DNA of 64,000 nucleotides from Piper betle (Eukaryota > Streptophyta > Magnoliopsida > Piperales > Piperaceae), in assembly GCA_033002965.1 (NCBI GenBank), contig JAURVB010003045.1, positions 62,001 to 126,000 of the forward strand, in the 5' to 3' direction. Every line of letters starts with the position of its first letter. The first letter of the stretch is position 1. Shown here one piece after another: positions 1 to 11,860 of the stretch. Position numbers and translations under genes: made by a program. The notes under the pieces are model-generated. The model had not been told where the DNA came from. It saw nothing but the letters and a program-made list of their open reading frames with translations, and did not search any database.

Positions 1-10
1 GCTTAATTAG

Positions 11-37
11 TTGACCGCAATGATGATGCGTATAAAA
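11..37 (+). promoter_or_regulatory. Promoter elements of phytocyanin copy 1 (W-box and TATA box)
   Basis: TTGACC at 11-16 matches the core bound by WRKY factors, and TATAAAA at 31-37 is a TATA box about 110 bp before the ATG at 148. Both lie in the same relative places upstream of the intact copy at 34387, so the promoter was duplicated with the gene. Sequence further upstream is outside the window. Function is inferred from motif and position only. Confidence 0.5.
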
Positions 38-147
38 CCCGTCATCTCTACACCTTGTCTTCACTGCACATCTGTCAGGCTGTAGGCATAAACTCGAATT
101 ACTTGCCTACTAGTTTATTTGCATTCCATTACTTAGCTCTACAAAAT

Positions 148-994
148 ATGGGTTTCAACTGGGGAGTTGCATATTTGTCAACTACAACCATTTTCATGGT
201 GTGTTTAGGATTAGCCACTATGCCTTGCCCAACCGAAGCGAACAGGTCCTTGAGAGGCAATTCAGTGTGCCCAGGAAAGTGGTCGTGGGTGGAGACCAGA
301 ACTGGCGGTTTGGCTTCAACTACTTCGAATGGGCGTTCAAAACTGGTCCCTTCTTCGAGAATGATACCCTTGGTTAGTTTGTATGTAAATGCTATATTCT
401 GTTGTGCAATAAAATGGCATTGGCATCAAATAAGTTTGACGGTAAATGTCAATTTTCTATGCTGTCAAAAAAATTTGACGGTAATGTTTAAAATGAGGAA
501 TTGACAGGAGGTAGAAGGTCACCGCGTTTCAACTTTGACGGTAAATTTACTTTCAAATTTGAACGGTAGTAGTTACTTTACGGTAAAAAATTCTTGACTG
601 TAACAAAACAACAACCAGATCATAAAAGAACCAGACATCGTAAAACAACACAGTGTTCGATTTTCTAAGTATTGTCCTAAAAGACATTTCCACATCTTTG
701 CCAAGGTATATGATTTGTTTACTTGCAGTGTTCAAGTATGATCCACCAAACAACCAGACATTTCCACACAGCGTATATCAGTTCAACGACTTCAGGAGCT
801 TCATGATGTGCAACCTGAGCAGGGCCCAGATGGTGGCAAGTGCGATGCAGGGCAGCGGGAGCGGATTCGAGGTGGTGTTGAGGAGGAGGATGCGGCCATA
901 CTTGTTTGCCTGCGGGGAGCGGGGCGGGTTCCATTGCAATGTGGGGAAGATGAAGTTCATTGTCTTCCCTTTTCCCCGTCCTCCTATTTACTAA
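148..994 (+). pseudogene. Phytocyanin (blue copper protein) copy 1, frameshifted
   Basis: This is the near-identical duplicate of the intact gene at 34387-35234. Exon 1 is 148-372 and exon 2 is 729-994, with a GT-AG intron of 356 bp, the same length as in copy 2. Exon 1 has lost 4 nt net relative to copy 2: one in-frame codon near 255 and one T in the run near 259-262. After residue 38 or so, translation from the ATG therefore leaves the plastocyanin-like frame, and the DTLVFKY join across the intron is out of frame. Exon 2 stays open and keeps the His, Cys, His and Met ligand candidates. It is probably a young pseudogene. A one-base homopolymer difference could also be an assembly error, in which case the gene would be functional. 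Confidence 0.85.
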
Positions 995-1349
995 TCATGG
1001 ATGAAGTTCTCAAGACGTGCATGGCCCAACACACTATAAACATATTGAATGCATCAATAAGAGAAATATTGGCTTTTTATAAATTACCAATCATGACGTC
1101 CCGCCAAGTACAACTTATACGAGAGATATTTTAATTTCAAACATAAATTCTCATTGAATAACAAGACTATAATAATTTAGTATCTTACATATAATCTGGG
1201 ATTTACTTTAAATATATATATAATTTGAATGAAAATATAAATTATAATTATTTAATTTTTTATTATATTTTTAATATAATTTAAAAAATATTATTTGTAA
1301 GAAGATAAAAAATGATGCTAGTCAAATTTGTAGTCACCTACTATAATGA

Positions 1350-1376
1350 AATATATTATTATTATTATTATTATTA
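1350..1376. repeat. ATT microsatellite
   Basis: A short run of ATT trinucleotides lies within repeat module X copy 1. The equivalent positions of the other two X copies are T-rich but lack this long run. Confidence 0.8.
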
Positions 1377-1581
1377 TGAAATTAAGGTTAACAAGATTTA
1401 AACAAACCTATGACCTTTTGTAAGAGGTATTTTTATTACATTTTTATAAATTTTCTTGCATTTTATTTGGCTAATTCTTCTACTTTTATTCCAAGGCCAC
1501 CATTGAGTTCCTCTTTGTTAATAAGAGAGATGAGGCAATTATTTGTACTCTAGCTGACCTACTGCCGCTTCTTTGGGATGC

Positions 1582-1584
<3 letters not shown>

Positions 1585-1628
<44 letters not shown>
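1585..1628. repeat. TA dinucleotide microsatellite
   Basis: An uninterrupted AT/TA run of roughly 44 bp lies in X copy 1. A TA run occupies the same place in X copies 2 and 3 (35819-35854 and 41464-41535), so the locus predates the duplication and has changed length since. Peptides of alternating Ile and Tyr read through it are artefacts. Confidence 0.95.
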
Positions 1629-1630
<2 letters not shown>

Positions 1631-3265
1631 GTTTAGTTACTGAATAATAATAAAAATAGGCAAAGGTAACTCGTCTTATAATGTAAACCAAAACATCGTT
1701 AGAGTTGAGCAATACATTAGAAGCAAGTGCTATAGACTCAGGCACTTTTAAGCAAAACCCATCTGAAAAATTAGGTCAAATAATCCTACTAGCATGTAAA
1801 ACAAAGCAATCAATAGTTGAATAATAAATAAATATAGGAGACAAAATATGTACTAAATAGTTCAAGACACATATCCCATCTCAAATAATTATACAAGAAT
1901 AATAATTCATGCATCAAAATCTTCTAATAAAATAATTAATGTAAATAATAATAAAATAATGAATCAATAAATAAATATAGTGCATCGAAAATCTAATATC
2001 AGGTGAATAGACATGAAAGAATTGCTAAATAAATATTCTAATTATGATTGCCAAATACTACAAATAAATGTATAAATATGCACGAGTCAATAAATAGAAT
2101 AATAGCAAAAAAATTATAAAAATCTTAACCATGACCTACAATGTAAATGTACCTAAAAACAAAGTCAGAAAGGCAAAAAAATAACGAAAACCATTGAAAA
2201 ACAAGCGAACATAAACAAATACAGCTGAAATGGGTCTGAATGGGGTAGACAAGTTGGCCAGCTTAAAAAATGATTTTTTTAACCATAGGAGTAAAATGCA
2301 TAGCTAAATTCAACCAACATCGAATGGGTGCAATGTCAAATTTTTGTACATATCACTGGCACGTATTGAGGGCTAGGTAGATACTAGAGCCAGTTGGGAT
2401 CGATGGCAAGGATGGTACTGACCATGACTACGGCGATAGTCAATGGCGAGCTGGCTATGGTTGGCCAAGAATGGGCTGAAAAGAGAAAAAATGTGTTAAA
2501 CATTGTTGAGAATTTCAAGTGTCGATAGCAACGGCTGCAACCAAAGTAGAGGGAAGCGTTAGGTCCAGTTGACAGAGAGTGGTGCAGGGATTAGAATTGC
2601 AACAACGACGATGGCTGTGATAGTGTTCGTTGTTCATTGATTTGATTGAAAGAACATCTACTTAGGTCCGTAGGATTTCTCTCAATCATTTTACTTTGAC
2701 TCATGCATGACATTAACGGTTTGATCGAAGGATGATATAATTGGATAAATGAAACATTCTTTGTACCTTTTATATTAAGCCATGCCACCATGTTGTATGT
2801 TAGATTAGCCACTCTCTAGGGTAAGATTCCTCAAAAGTTTGTTTAATCGTTGAGATCCATTGCAAAGTGGTCCAAATTGGTTGGGCCTTTATCAAATTAT
2901 CTCCTTGTCCCAAGTCCAATATTATTATACACATATAGTTTAGTTGATTTTTGTGTGTTGGTGACGGTAAACTTCAATCCATACTTTGTACGTTCTCTAA
3001 ATAGTGAGTTTGCCTTGGCATATTCTAAGTGGTAAGTTGCCTTGGTTTTGGTGACACTTCCTAAGTAGTGAGTCTGCCTGGGCATTCTCTAAGTAGTGAA
3101 CTTGCCTTAGATAACTAGGTATTTTGTTGTGGCAAACTTTTGTGGTTTATTTGCAGTAAAATTGGGGTGCATCTTGTGATTCTGCATTCCCATTGTTGAC
3201 ATTTTCATGAATCTTTGTGACTTATTTGTAAGTTTGTTTTATATAGTTATGTGTCAGACTCTAAC

Positions 3266-3266
<1 letters not shown>

Positions 3267-3303
<37 letters not shown>
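3267..3303. repeat. TA dinucleotide microsatellite
   Basis: A second TA run lies in X copy 1. It has no clear counterpart at the same place in X copies 2 and 3. Confidence 0.95.
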
Positions 3304-3304
<1 letters not shown>

Positions 3305-3826
3305 CATTGCCCGGTGGTGCTTAGTTGGATGGTGAACATGGCGAACATCATATGCTTCAAATAAGTATCCTTTTGTGCCATGTGTGTTTTGGTGTTGAGA
3401 GTTATTTTATGTGTGGTGATGGGAATATCCTTTTTGAGTATGGATGAATTCAAGTTATCCTTTTTTAACAATAATATATACTATAAACTTATTTTGCTGA
3501 CTCAAATACTTGGGTTATTCACTTACTTTATTTGATTGCCATTTTGTAATTATTAATGTGAATGTAGCATCATCTTAGGTTAGGGGCATGTGCATGAGCA
3601 TGTTTGGGTGCCTTCCCTTTCAGGATGCGAAAATGGTTCGATCTAGTTGTAGGTTGGGTTGGTCTTGCATTGAATTGTTTGTTCAAGCATGGCCCGTTAT
3701 TCTATCTTAACATTGAAACAATCACAATAATCCAATTAAACACCCAACGATCAATCACAGTCAAACAATGAAACAGTAACAATCAAATAGCCCAAACAAA
3801 TGAAATTATAAAACCCGAGCCATTTG

Positions 3827-3945
3827 CCTGATGGTTTTCATGTTGGTTTAATCTTTATCTAGATCGGGTTGTTGCGTCTAGTCTTTCTTACTGAGGTATG
3901 TGTGTGTCCGGATCTAACCTACTTTAGTGTTCGGTGCACTTATTT
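3827..3945 (+). mobile_element. Gypsy element 3' untranslated remnant before LTR-A
   Basis: This piece (GATGGTTTTCATGTTGGTTT, then a TTGTTG phrase and the GGTATGTGTGTGTCC motif) precedes LTR-A. It matches sequence before LTR-B (37640-37756), before LTR-C (43465-43576), and after the gypsy pol remnant before LTR-D (53400-53556). It is therefore the region between pol and the 3' LTR of the same element family, left behind when the rest of that element's interior was lost. Confidence 0.65.
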
Positions 3946-4838
3946 TGATGCTACATGCCCCGACTTTTATTTTTGGTTTAGTTGTACTAAGTCTGGTTAG
4001 GCATTAGGACTGAGCCCTTCGGGAGTTTATATTACTTTGTCGTATGTTTAGAGGCATTTCGGTTGATCCTTGCCCTTGCGGTACCTGTAGCACGATTCTG
4101 AGGTTGCCCTAGCTACCTTAGGCTGCAATCCCTCAATGCACGCAATCTATGTTAAGCACAAATGCACCCTCCCAGCACCTTTGCACTCAGCCTTTTAAGG
4201 TTTCTTGGTTTAAGTTTGGATGCAAATGTGCTTAGCCAGTGCCCACGCGCCCAAACTCAAATTTCCCTCCCTTTTAGCCTTGGACGCAAAGGAGTTGAGC
4301 AGCGCCCTTGCTCCCAGTCACATGTGCTTAGTCAGCTTGCTTGGTTGTGTCCCGTTTTGGCAGAGACCAGCACAAAGTTGCCTAGCCAACGTGTTTGTGC
4401 TGGAACCAAAAGTTTAGCTATAAATACCACCATAATTCCACTCTTTTCACCCTTTAGTAGCTGTCCTTCGAGCTTCCTCCCTTCCCCTCTACAGTCCCAT
4501 TTCCTCCACCCTCTCCCTTTCCTTCCAAGCCCCCTAAGTCACTAGGAGTGGTAGGTTTTTAGGGTAGGAAGGCCCAAATGACTTGTGTAGCCCCTTATGA
4601 GGTAAAAATCTCACCTTTCTCTTCATCTCTAATATTTGTGTAGCTGTTTTACATCTTTGTTTCCGTGTTTACATTTTTCTTGCATTCGTTCCATGTAGAT
4701 CTCAATATTGAAGCATCATGACTTATTTTCATTATTTTTTCTTATAAATAAAAATAGTTATATTTTTTATACTTAAATATGAATGTCATCCTGCATCACT
4801 TTGGTAGATCGGTGACAACTCATGTTTTTTATGTCCAT

Positions 4839-7570
4839 TGTAAAGACTGTGAAAAAAAGAAGGAAAAAAATATTCAACTCATTCGGGAAGGATCAAATGT
4901 TGGAGAATTAATATTATTAATTATATTATATTCTCTACCCGGTTAATTATTATATTTTATTATTTACCCGTTAAATAAAATACGAGTGTTAGGGTGTTTT
5001 CCCATACCCTAGCCCTCATTTTAATTTTATTTTATGAGGGAGGTGTCATCCACACCCTCGCCGCCTTCATTCTCATTTTCTTCTCCTCTTCCTTACCGGT
5101 GCTGGATTCTTCCTTGCTTGGGTATCCTTCCTATCTCCCTATTCGTAATTTTCATGCATTCATATTTCTTTTTAATTGATAATAAGCTTGATAAACATGA
5201 GAATTAAAGTCTTAAATCAACAATAAAAAACTAACCTAAACTAAAAGCTGAAATCCTGCCATGGCCGACGGGTTTGAGCTTTTGGCAAGATGGGCGACTA
5301 GTAAACAAGTTGCAAGGCATTACCTCACAACCTCGATGAACTCTCTAGTTGCTGGGTCGAAAGGATGGCTCACTGTGTCCCTGGTTTCTGAGTGGTGGTG
5401 GAATTACACCTAGTTGTGGGCAAAATTTCAAAGATGGGGATAATGGACAATGTTGTCGGGGATTCCAGGCATCCATACCAGTTTGCCGGCCAAGGCTCAT
5501 GCTGTGCATGCTCACAACGCTTGGCCTTGATGTTGGGTTGTCGTGCATGGAGAAGGGGAGTGTTCCCGGCGGTGCTGCTGGCCGGAGAGAGTTCACCTTG
5601 CAGTCCCAGCAGTGCTGCTGGCCGACATCATATGCCTTGGTGCAGGACGGTGTCGCCTTGGATACTTGCTGCAAGGCATGGACTTTAGGCTTCCAATTGG
5701 ATTTCTAGGGAAGGTTGCAGTTGATGGAGTCGTGATCTGGTTTTGGGTTGAAGAAGAAGACGTCAGGGTCTGGTTTTTGGGTGCAAAGATGGAGTTGGAG
5801 AAGTAAAAGAAGAAGATGGCAGACTTCTAAACATGGGTTTACTCGACACCGACTCGAGTTAAAAAATAATGCTAACTCGCAATAAATCTTTAAAAATAAT
5901 TATTCTAATGGGTTATGGGTTAAAGGTACTAGATTAATTAATTATTGTACGAAATCGTCATGAGTAATAAAAGTATAGTATTGATAAACGGTTGATAATT
6001 AATCGGCGTACCACAAGCGATTAAATTTAAATAGGATGGTTATAAGTTATTAACAAAATAAAGAATATTACCTTTACAATATTAAATTTAATACTAGGTA
6101 AATAAAGTGATTATTTTAATAACGAGTTAGTAAGGTAGAAAATAGGTCATTAAACTATAATCATGTAAAAATTGTAAGCGTTGAACCCAAATAGCATAAT
6201 GAAAATAAATAAAGTTCGAAACTTTATTTAATTGAATAATTTAAAATAATTGTATTAGTAATCTCTTTGAACTAGAATAATACAAATTATTGTAAATAAT
6301 TTAATCGAATAACTTAATTAATTAAATTGCTATGAATAATGATAATGATTAAAGATTTATATTGTAAATTAAATCGTCAAGATTGTTGTTAGATAATTAC
6401 CATCTCAAAGGAAAATATACTAATAATAGTAATTAAATACTTAATAATTATTTTATCATTTGTTAAGTGTGAATTATAATTTAGATAATTAATTTAAAAT
6501 GTACAGTAGGATTTAAATAATTTTGTCACATGAATAATTTAATATTTAATATTGTTGAATTTTAATCATGATATCTATTAGTCATTTCATTGCATTCACT
6601 TCTACTCAAATAAAATTATACTTATGTATAATTTTATGTTCTCGTTCAGATTAGGATCGTTGGTCGCGATTGTGAGTTTACTTATGAACTATACAGGTTC
6701 GTATAATTATTTAAAATATTGTATTTTCCCTTGTTGGCAGCCCTGGTCGGCTTGAGCCCAGATTTGACCACCATGCATCGAGTGCAACTGGGGTCAAGGA
6801 ATTCACTCAGTTCGACACTGGGCCACCCTTTAAAATTACTATGTAGGAGTCTTGGTCGACTGAGTATCTGACCACCATGCACTGGAACGCAACCAGGGTT
6901 GACTCCATTCGATATAAGGTAGCCCACACCCCTGAAAGATTAAACACATGCCCCCATGCCGAAGGGGTGACAGGGCGTAGTGGTGCAAGAAGGCTCATCG
7001 TGCACTTGTGATATCGAGAGGGTGAGTCAATGGCAAATATCGGTAATTATAGGCCGTGGGCCACTTAACGTGTGTGCGCATGGATGGGATGGTAGCTGGG
7101 TGGTGTGGCCACCCTCCCATCATATTAAGAGCTCGACATAGGTTCATAATCACTAAAAGACTCGTGGAATGATAATTGGGATTGTATTGACTTGTTTCAT
7201 TTAATTATGCGGCTTAGTGGTTTCATTACTAACGCGGGATTGCCTCCACAAGTGAATAGCTTTGGACTGAAGATTAAGAGTGTGGTTGGTGGTTCTTTTA
7301 CCAACTTAGGTATGGTGAATCGATAACAATTGGACTTCCTTTTTATTCTCTTGTATTATAAATGTGGCTATGGAAAACGGTCCGAGACTATGTGACAGTT
7401 ATTTCATATATTGTTATATGCTATCAAAACATGATTTATTTTTATGATTTATAAACTCTAGACTTATTGCCGTATTAGAATTCATGTGTACGAATCAAGT
7501 TCTAGAATGTTATTTTTACATCAATTATATTTTTAGGTAACACTCAGTCTGATTCGGGCGGGTTGTTACA
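4839..7570 (+). mobile_element. Solo LTR (family R, copy 1) inserted in LTR-A
   Basis: A 2732-bp insertion starts TGTAAAGACTGTG and ends GGCGGGTTGTTACA. It is flanked by TCCAT (4834-4838) and TCCAC (7571-7575), a 5-bp target duplication with one mismatch. LTR-B, C and D read straight through the empty site. It is homologous, in the opposite orientation, to the solo LTR at 30335-32987. The terminal GGTTGTTACA is the usual end of plant gypsy LTRs just before a tRNA-Met primer site. It has a GC-richer part around 5260-5800 and a very AT-rich part after 5830. Open frames inside it show no recognisable domain. Confidence 0.88.
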
Positions 7571-9066
7571 TCCACTTGCGTGATTCTTGTTGCATTTTGT
7601 TCATGCCTGATAGATCTACATGTTTCATTGAGGATGCTTTGTCTGTTTAAGCTTGTATGAGCAAGTATGGGTGCTGAAAATTAGCAAATGGTGGTAGCTT
7701 TAATGTTTCCGATGACCTAGCTTCCATTTCCCTAATTTTCACACCATGTTGTAGGCCTCAATTTTGCTTCAATCTATTGCATGATTCGAGGGTGATGTGT
7801 TAGCTAACTCATGCTAAATTACAAATCTAGATAACGGTCATTAAGGGCTTGAACATAACTCTTAAAACTGATTTGTACTTGCTACGTGGTTGTTGTGCTA
7901 TGTCATGCTCTATGTGATTGTGCTCCTTGTTGAGCTTGTTAAAAGATTTCATAAAATCTATAAAAATCACATAAGGACATGTTGAGTGTCTACTAGAAAT
8001 TCAGTTAATTTTGGCTCAATGAAAAATCATTTAGGTAGGTAATTAATTTTATTTTGTGGAGTGGATGGGAATGCAGGGTGAAACTTTAATTCCTTAGCTT
8101 CGGTTGTAAATCCCAAACCTAAGCCGTTTGGAAGTAAAATGGCATCATATTGTTGTCCAACCTGAGGTTGTATTCCTATTCCATCAACGTAAAATTTGGT
8201 GGCTTTATATTGGGTAGATTTTCTTGTATAAATTCGCCAAGCTATGTATCTCTAGTCAACTCTAGATATGTCCATGTTAATGCCTTATACTTCCAGAATT
8301 CTTCAGATCAAGATACTTGAAGTCTTAGTTTGAAATTAGGTCAAATTATAACCCAAAGTGCTGGCCAACTCCCCTATTTTAACCAGGCCCATGTAGAATC
8401 TCCAATCCCATGAAAAAACCTTATGAAAATTAATGTGTTGCTTAGGAATGCTATTCCCATCACCTTAGTCTTGCCTTAGTGGGCCTTGTTCATGGTGTTG
8501 GCCAATGTGCGAGCCTGTGGCAATTTTTTGTGTATGATCTGAATCTCAACCCATTGGGACACCATTTGTCCCATGGGAAAAATCATCCATTTAATCCCTT
8601 CCAATTAAGTTTGGGTTAAAGCTGAAATGTGTAATTATCCACTAAGTGTACTTGCAAGACTAAACCCAAATTAACCTCCCCAATTAGCTTTAATAAATAA
8701 TTAAATAAGATAATTAAGTTAATTAAGCCTCTCACTGTTGAGCATGTGTTGATGCCTTGCCTTGTTTTGCATGTCAATGTGGTCTAACTATAATTCCGGT
8801 CTCATCTCATTGTTAGGATACGTGAATCCACTCATCCAGGTCCGTAAGACTCTCCTGTTACATCTCTGGTTAACTGATTGAGTAAGTTTTTCAATGAGTT
8901 TTACATGTAGGACGACATCGACGATATTTTATCGGATCCCTCTTAGTGTCAAGCCATTTACTCGATTTTTCCACAATTTAATAAAGCATCGAGGCTGAGA
9001 TCTCTTGATGGTTTTCAAAAGCTAAACTCGAAAAACCATATCAAGTAAGCCCTTGCCCAAGCCTAC

Positions 9067-9074
9067 TATATAAG
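9067..9074 (+). promoter_or_regulatory. TATA box of LTR-A
   Basis: TATATAAG followed by GTATATAAGGGTTTAC is conserved at the same place in LTR-B (40092), LTR-C (46223) and LTR-D (55942). It is probably the retrotransposon core promoter, with transcript start a few tens of bases downstream. Confidence 0.6.
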
Positions 9075-11656
9075 TATATAAGGGTTTACAATTTGACAAT
9101 CATGAGAGAAACGTACGTGGAAGTAGGAATTGCGCAAGTACTCCTTTGCACCTTAAAATAGTGCAATGTTGAAGGTAGTACATAGTGCAATATATTTTTG
9201 AAATTTGTGGCACTAAGTTAACAATTGTTCTACTGCTATCCGAGTAACATGACAGGTGATATATGTAAAAGATGATTTGGTACACAATGAAATATAAAAA
9301 ATACTTAATTAAGAGTTAGTACCAAAAACAATACATTGTCCTATGGAGATAATAAATAAATATAAATGACTATATACAAATAATCACAACAAGTATTGTT
9401 GAAGCAAGTTCAAACAAACAAGTTGCAACAACATGTATATTAGCCAAAAGCAATTAAAGCACAAAGAGTACGGTCAAGGAATCAAGCGCAAAATATTTTC
9501 AAGAGGTTCCCAACTACTACATCCTCTATTTTACACCATTGTATCCAATGGTTGGATTGAGCTTCTACGCTTCATTATGGGCAAACCCAAAGTATGTTAA
9601 AAGTTTAGTGTACAACCACTTGTCTTACACCATGCACCAGCCAATTGCTTCACATGCCCACTTGTCCTTCCTCTCACTCAACCCTTAGTTGGCTTCACAA
9701 GCCACACTTGTCTTTCACCCATTGAGCTCTCACTTTACTTCACAAGCTAAACTTGACACTTACAATTACAACAAAATTCAACCCCACTTCACACCTGAAG
9801 TGTAAAACTGTTCAATAGTGCAGGCATACACCACAAGATTGCACCAGATCTTGTTTCTAATTCCTCACAAGATCAACTTCTTTGCAACACAAAAATATAC
9901 AAAAATACAAAGTTTTGCCCGCTCTCTTTAGAAAACCCTAAGGTTGACACAACGAAGCTTATGTGTAGCTTATACCCAATTATTGCACTTCAACCTTATT
10001 CTAAACTAACACACCCACTTTAGAATATTTCAACCCTTGAATATTTGGATAGGGCTCTAGCACGTCCATGTTGACAACAGGCTCCTTATATGACCACATA
10101 AGTTCATAGCTTTTTCCACATGCAACCACTTAGTCATTAATGTGTAGAAGGTTCGAGCAAACTCAAACACCAGTTTCCTAATCAATTTCGAATTCCGAAT
10201 TCAAATAGGTTCAATACATTCAAAGCTTTAGGATCTTCCTCAATGCCTTGTCAACAAGACGTCTTGAATTTGGTCTACAAGAAGTCTTCAAGATAAATCC
10301 ATGTCTATGTCCAAGTCATCTTGACTGAGATCAAGTCCTTGTTTGTAGCATGACTAATTGACCAAATCGATACAAAATGTCATAATATTCCAAATTAAAC
10401 CAACTACAATTGAACAATCAATCATGTTGCTCTAGTTCAACTGATCCTTATCAAAGATGAATTCTTTATGTAAACCACATGAATAATGTTTTAGCATCAA
10501 AATCCGTATGCCCAAGTCCAAGACTTAATAATATGGAGGATTTGAGAGTGTAAGTGTGGAGAATAAGTATGTTGTTGTGATTGCCCACCGGCTTGTTTTA
10601 CATGAAATTTTCATGCTTACAGCCTTGTGATCCTTTTCGAAAGTTTTAAAGATTTCTGTGGGTAATGTAGTACCATCTGCCAGTCTTGAAATATAAGTAG
10701 TTGTTTGATTACTAACGTATTTCCCTATATCTATGCAGGTGAGGTCTCGTGGCGTTGGCAGGCTTAGGCAAATGGATCAGAGGTCTTGATGTGGGTCTTG
10801 ATGTTTTATGTGTTATGTACTCAAATTTATAATGCATTGTATTATGTTGTCGGCATGTGCACTAAATTTCTCTTGAGCCATGTATGATTTTGGAGTCAAG
10901 TTTATGCGATGCTGGATAGTCTACATGTGTATTGTTATTATTATTTTATCAATAATGTTGTCCAGGGTAGTACCTTTGGGGCAAAGGCTAATTATCTTCT
11001 GCGAAGTGTGTTTAAATCTCAAAGTCCTAATACATGATGTGGAGCACTTAAGGTACACTTAACTTATTTGAATGCAACTATGTGTATGTTATAGTAACAT
11101 TGATGGAGGAGCATACAATTCACACCTCAAAAAAATTTGCATGAAGATCAAATGTTAGGGTATGATGCCCTGATACTTGGAATACACCCCGTATTTTAAT
11201 CTTAATTCTGGGATATGTGGAAGAGGTAACCACGACCCAGTGTCTTTAATACTACACGCATCATTTAATAATAAGTTACCTAACTTAAATAATAGAATTT
11301 AACATAAGAAATGGATCTAGCATCTACATTATGAAACACTCAACCACATAGCTGCATTGGGGGTGTTGGCATCGTGTAGCTCGGAGTGATCATTGTATAT
11401 GAAAATCACCCTCTTAGTTGCAGGGAGAGGTTGCCCCTCTTGTGGTTTGAAGTGCTCATATCGAGAGCCCTAAAGTTAAGATCCTTGCTATGATAGTATG
11501 ATCAACATCTATTGTATAAAATCCTGGTAGATTCCATCTTAAGCCTCCTTGAGGGATGAGATTTGCATCCATAAAGTTGTCTAAATCATCAAACTAATGA
11601 AAAACTTTCAGAATTATAATATCACGGTTAATTCGGGGCGGCATTGAGGTGTTACA

Positions 11657-11860
11657 AGTTGGTATTAGAGCTTACTTTTTGGGCTATTAAGATAGCTAAC
11701 CTTTGAAATACATTGTGTATGTGTACATGCTGTATGACATGATGTGCTATGGTATGTCTTATGTTCTGGTATACTCCAACCCATGAACCGATCCACAGCC
11801 TAGTCACCAGGTACATCTTTCTTTATGTGCTCTTATTTGCATGATATTTATTTTAATACC
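11657..11860 (+). mobile_element. Primer-binding site and 5' leader remnant after LTR-A
   Basis: TTGGTATTAGAGC at 11659-11671 resembles the TGGTATCAGAGC site that pairs with the 3' end of plant initiator tRNA-Met, with one C-to-T change. About 200 bp of leader follow and match the leader after LTR-C (47950-48130). The sequence then stops abruptly at the truncated copia element on the other strand. Confidence 0.75.

Larger units (their letters stand above)
1130..3826. repeat. Repeat module X, copy 1
   Basis: This AT-rich non-coding stretch recurs at about 35380-37640 and 40935-43465. Shared landmarks in the same order are an AT-rich start, a TA microsatellite, ACTGAATAATAATAAAAATA directly after it, a run of AATAAATAAATA-type sequence, a GAGAGTGGTGCAGGGATT-like stretch, and a block with repeated phrases such as CTCTAAGTAGTGA. 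No long open frame and no transposase or polymerase motif is visible. Each copy is followed by the 3' leader and LTR of the same gypsy family. It may be an untranslated part of a retroelement or ordinary intergenic DNA carried in the segmental duplication. Confidence 0.75.
3946..11656 (+). mobile_element. Long gypsy LTR (LTR-A), interrupted by a solo LTR
   Basis: This is one of four related long terminal repeats in the window (with B 37757-40925, C 43577-47949, D 53557-57211). It starts TGATGCTACATGCCCC and ends GAGGTGTTACA, directly before a primer-binding site. Without the insert at 4839-7570 plus target duplication, it is about 5 kb. Long LTRs of this kind, with an initiator-tRNA-Met primer site and the integrase C-terminus seen beside LTR-D, fit the Tekay/Del group of chromoviruses. 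A segment around 9280-10540 is partly or wholly absent from copies C and D. No protein is encoded in it. Confidence 0.8.

Noticed and set aside
1539..1745. Open frame across the TA run
   Set aside because: The Ile/Tyr repeat peptide is only a translation of the microsatellite; the same happens at 3247-3471, 35750-35938 and 41323-41544.
4162..4545. 127-codon open frame in LTR-A
   Set aside because: It lies inside a long LTR, has no domain, and the matching parts of LTR-B and LTR-C do not keep the frame.
5345..5806. Overlapping frames of 87-119 codons on both strands
   Set aside because: They sit in the GC-richer part of the solo LTR at 4839-7570, have no domain, and mirror the GC-rich cores of other LTRs.
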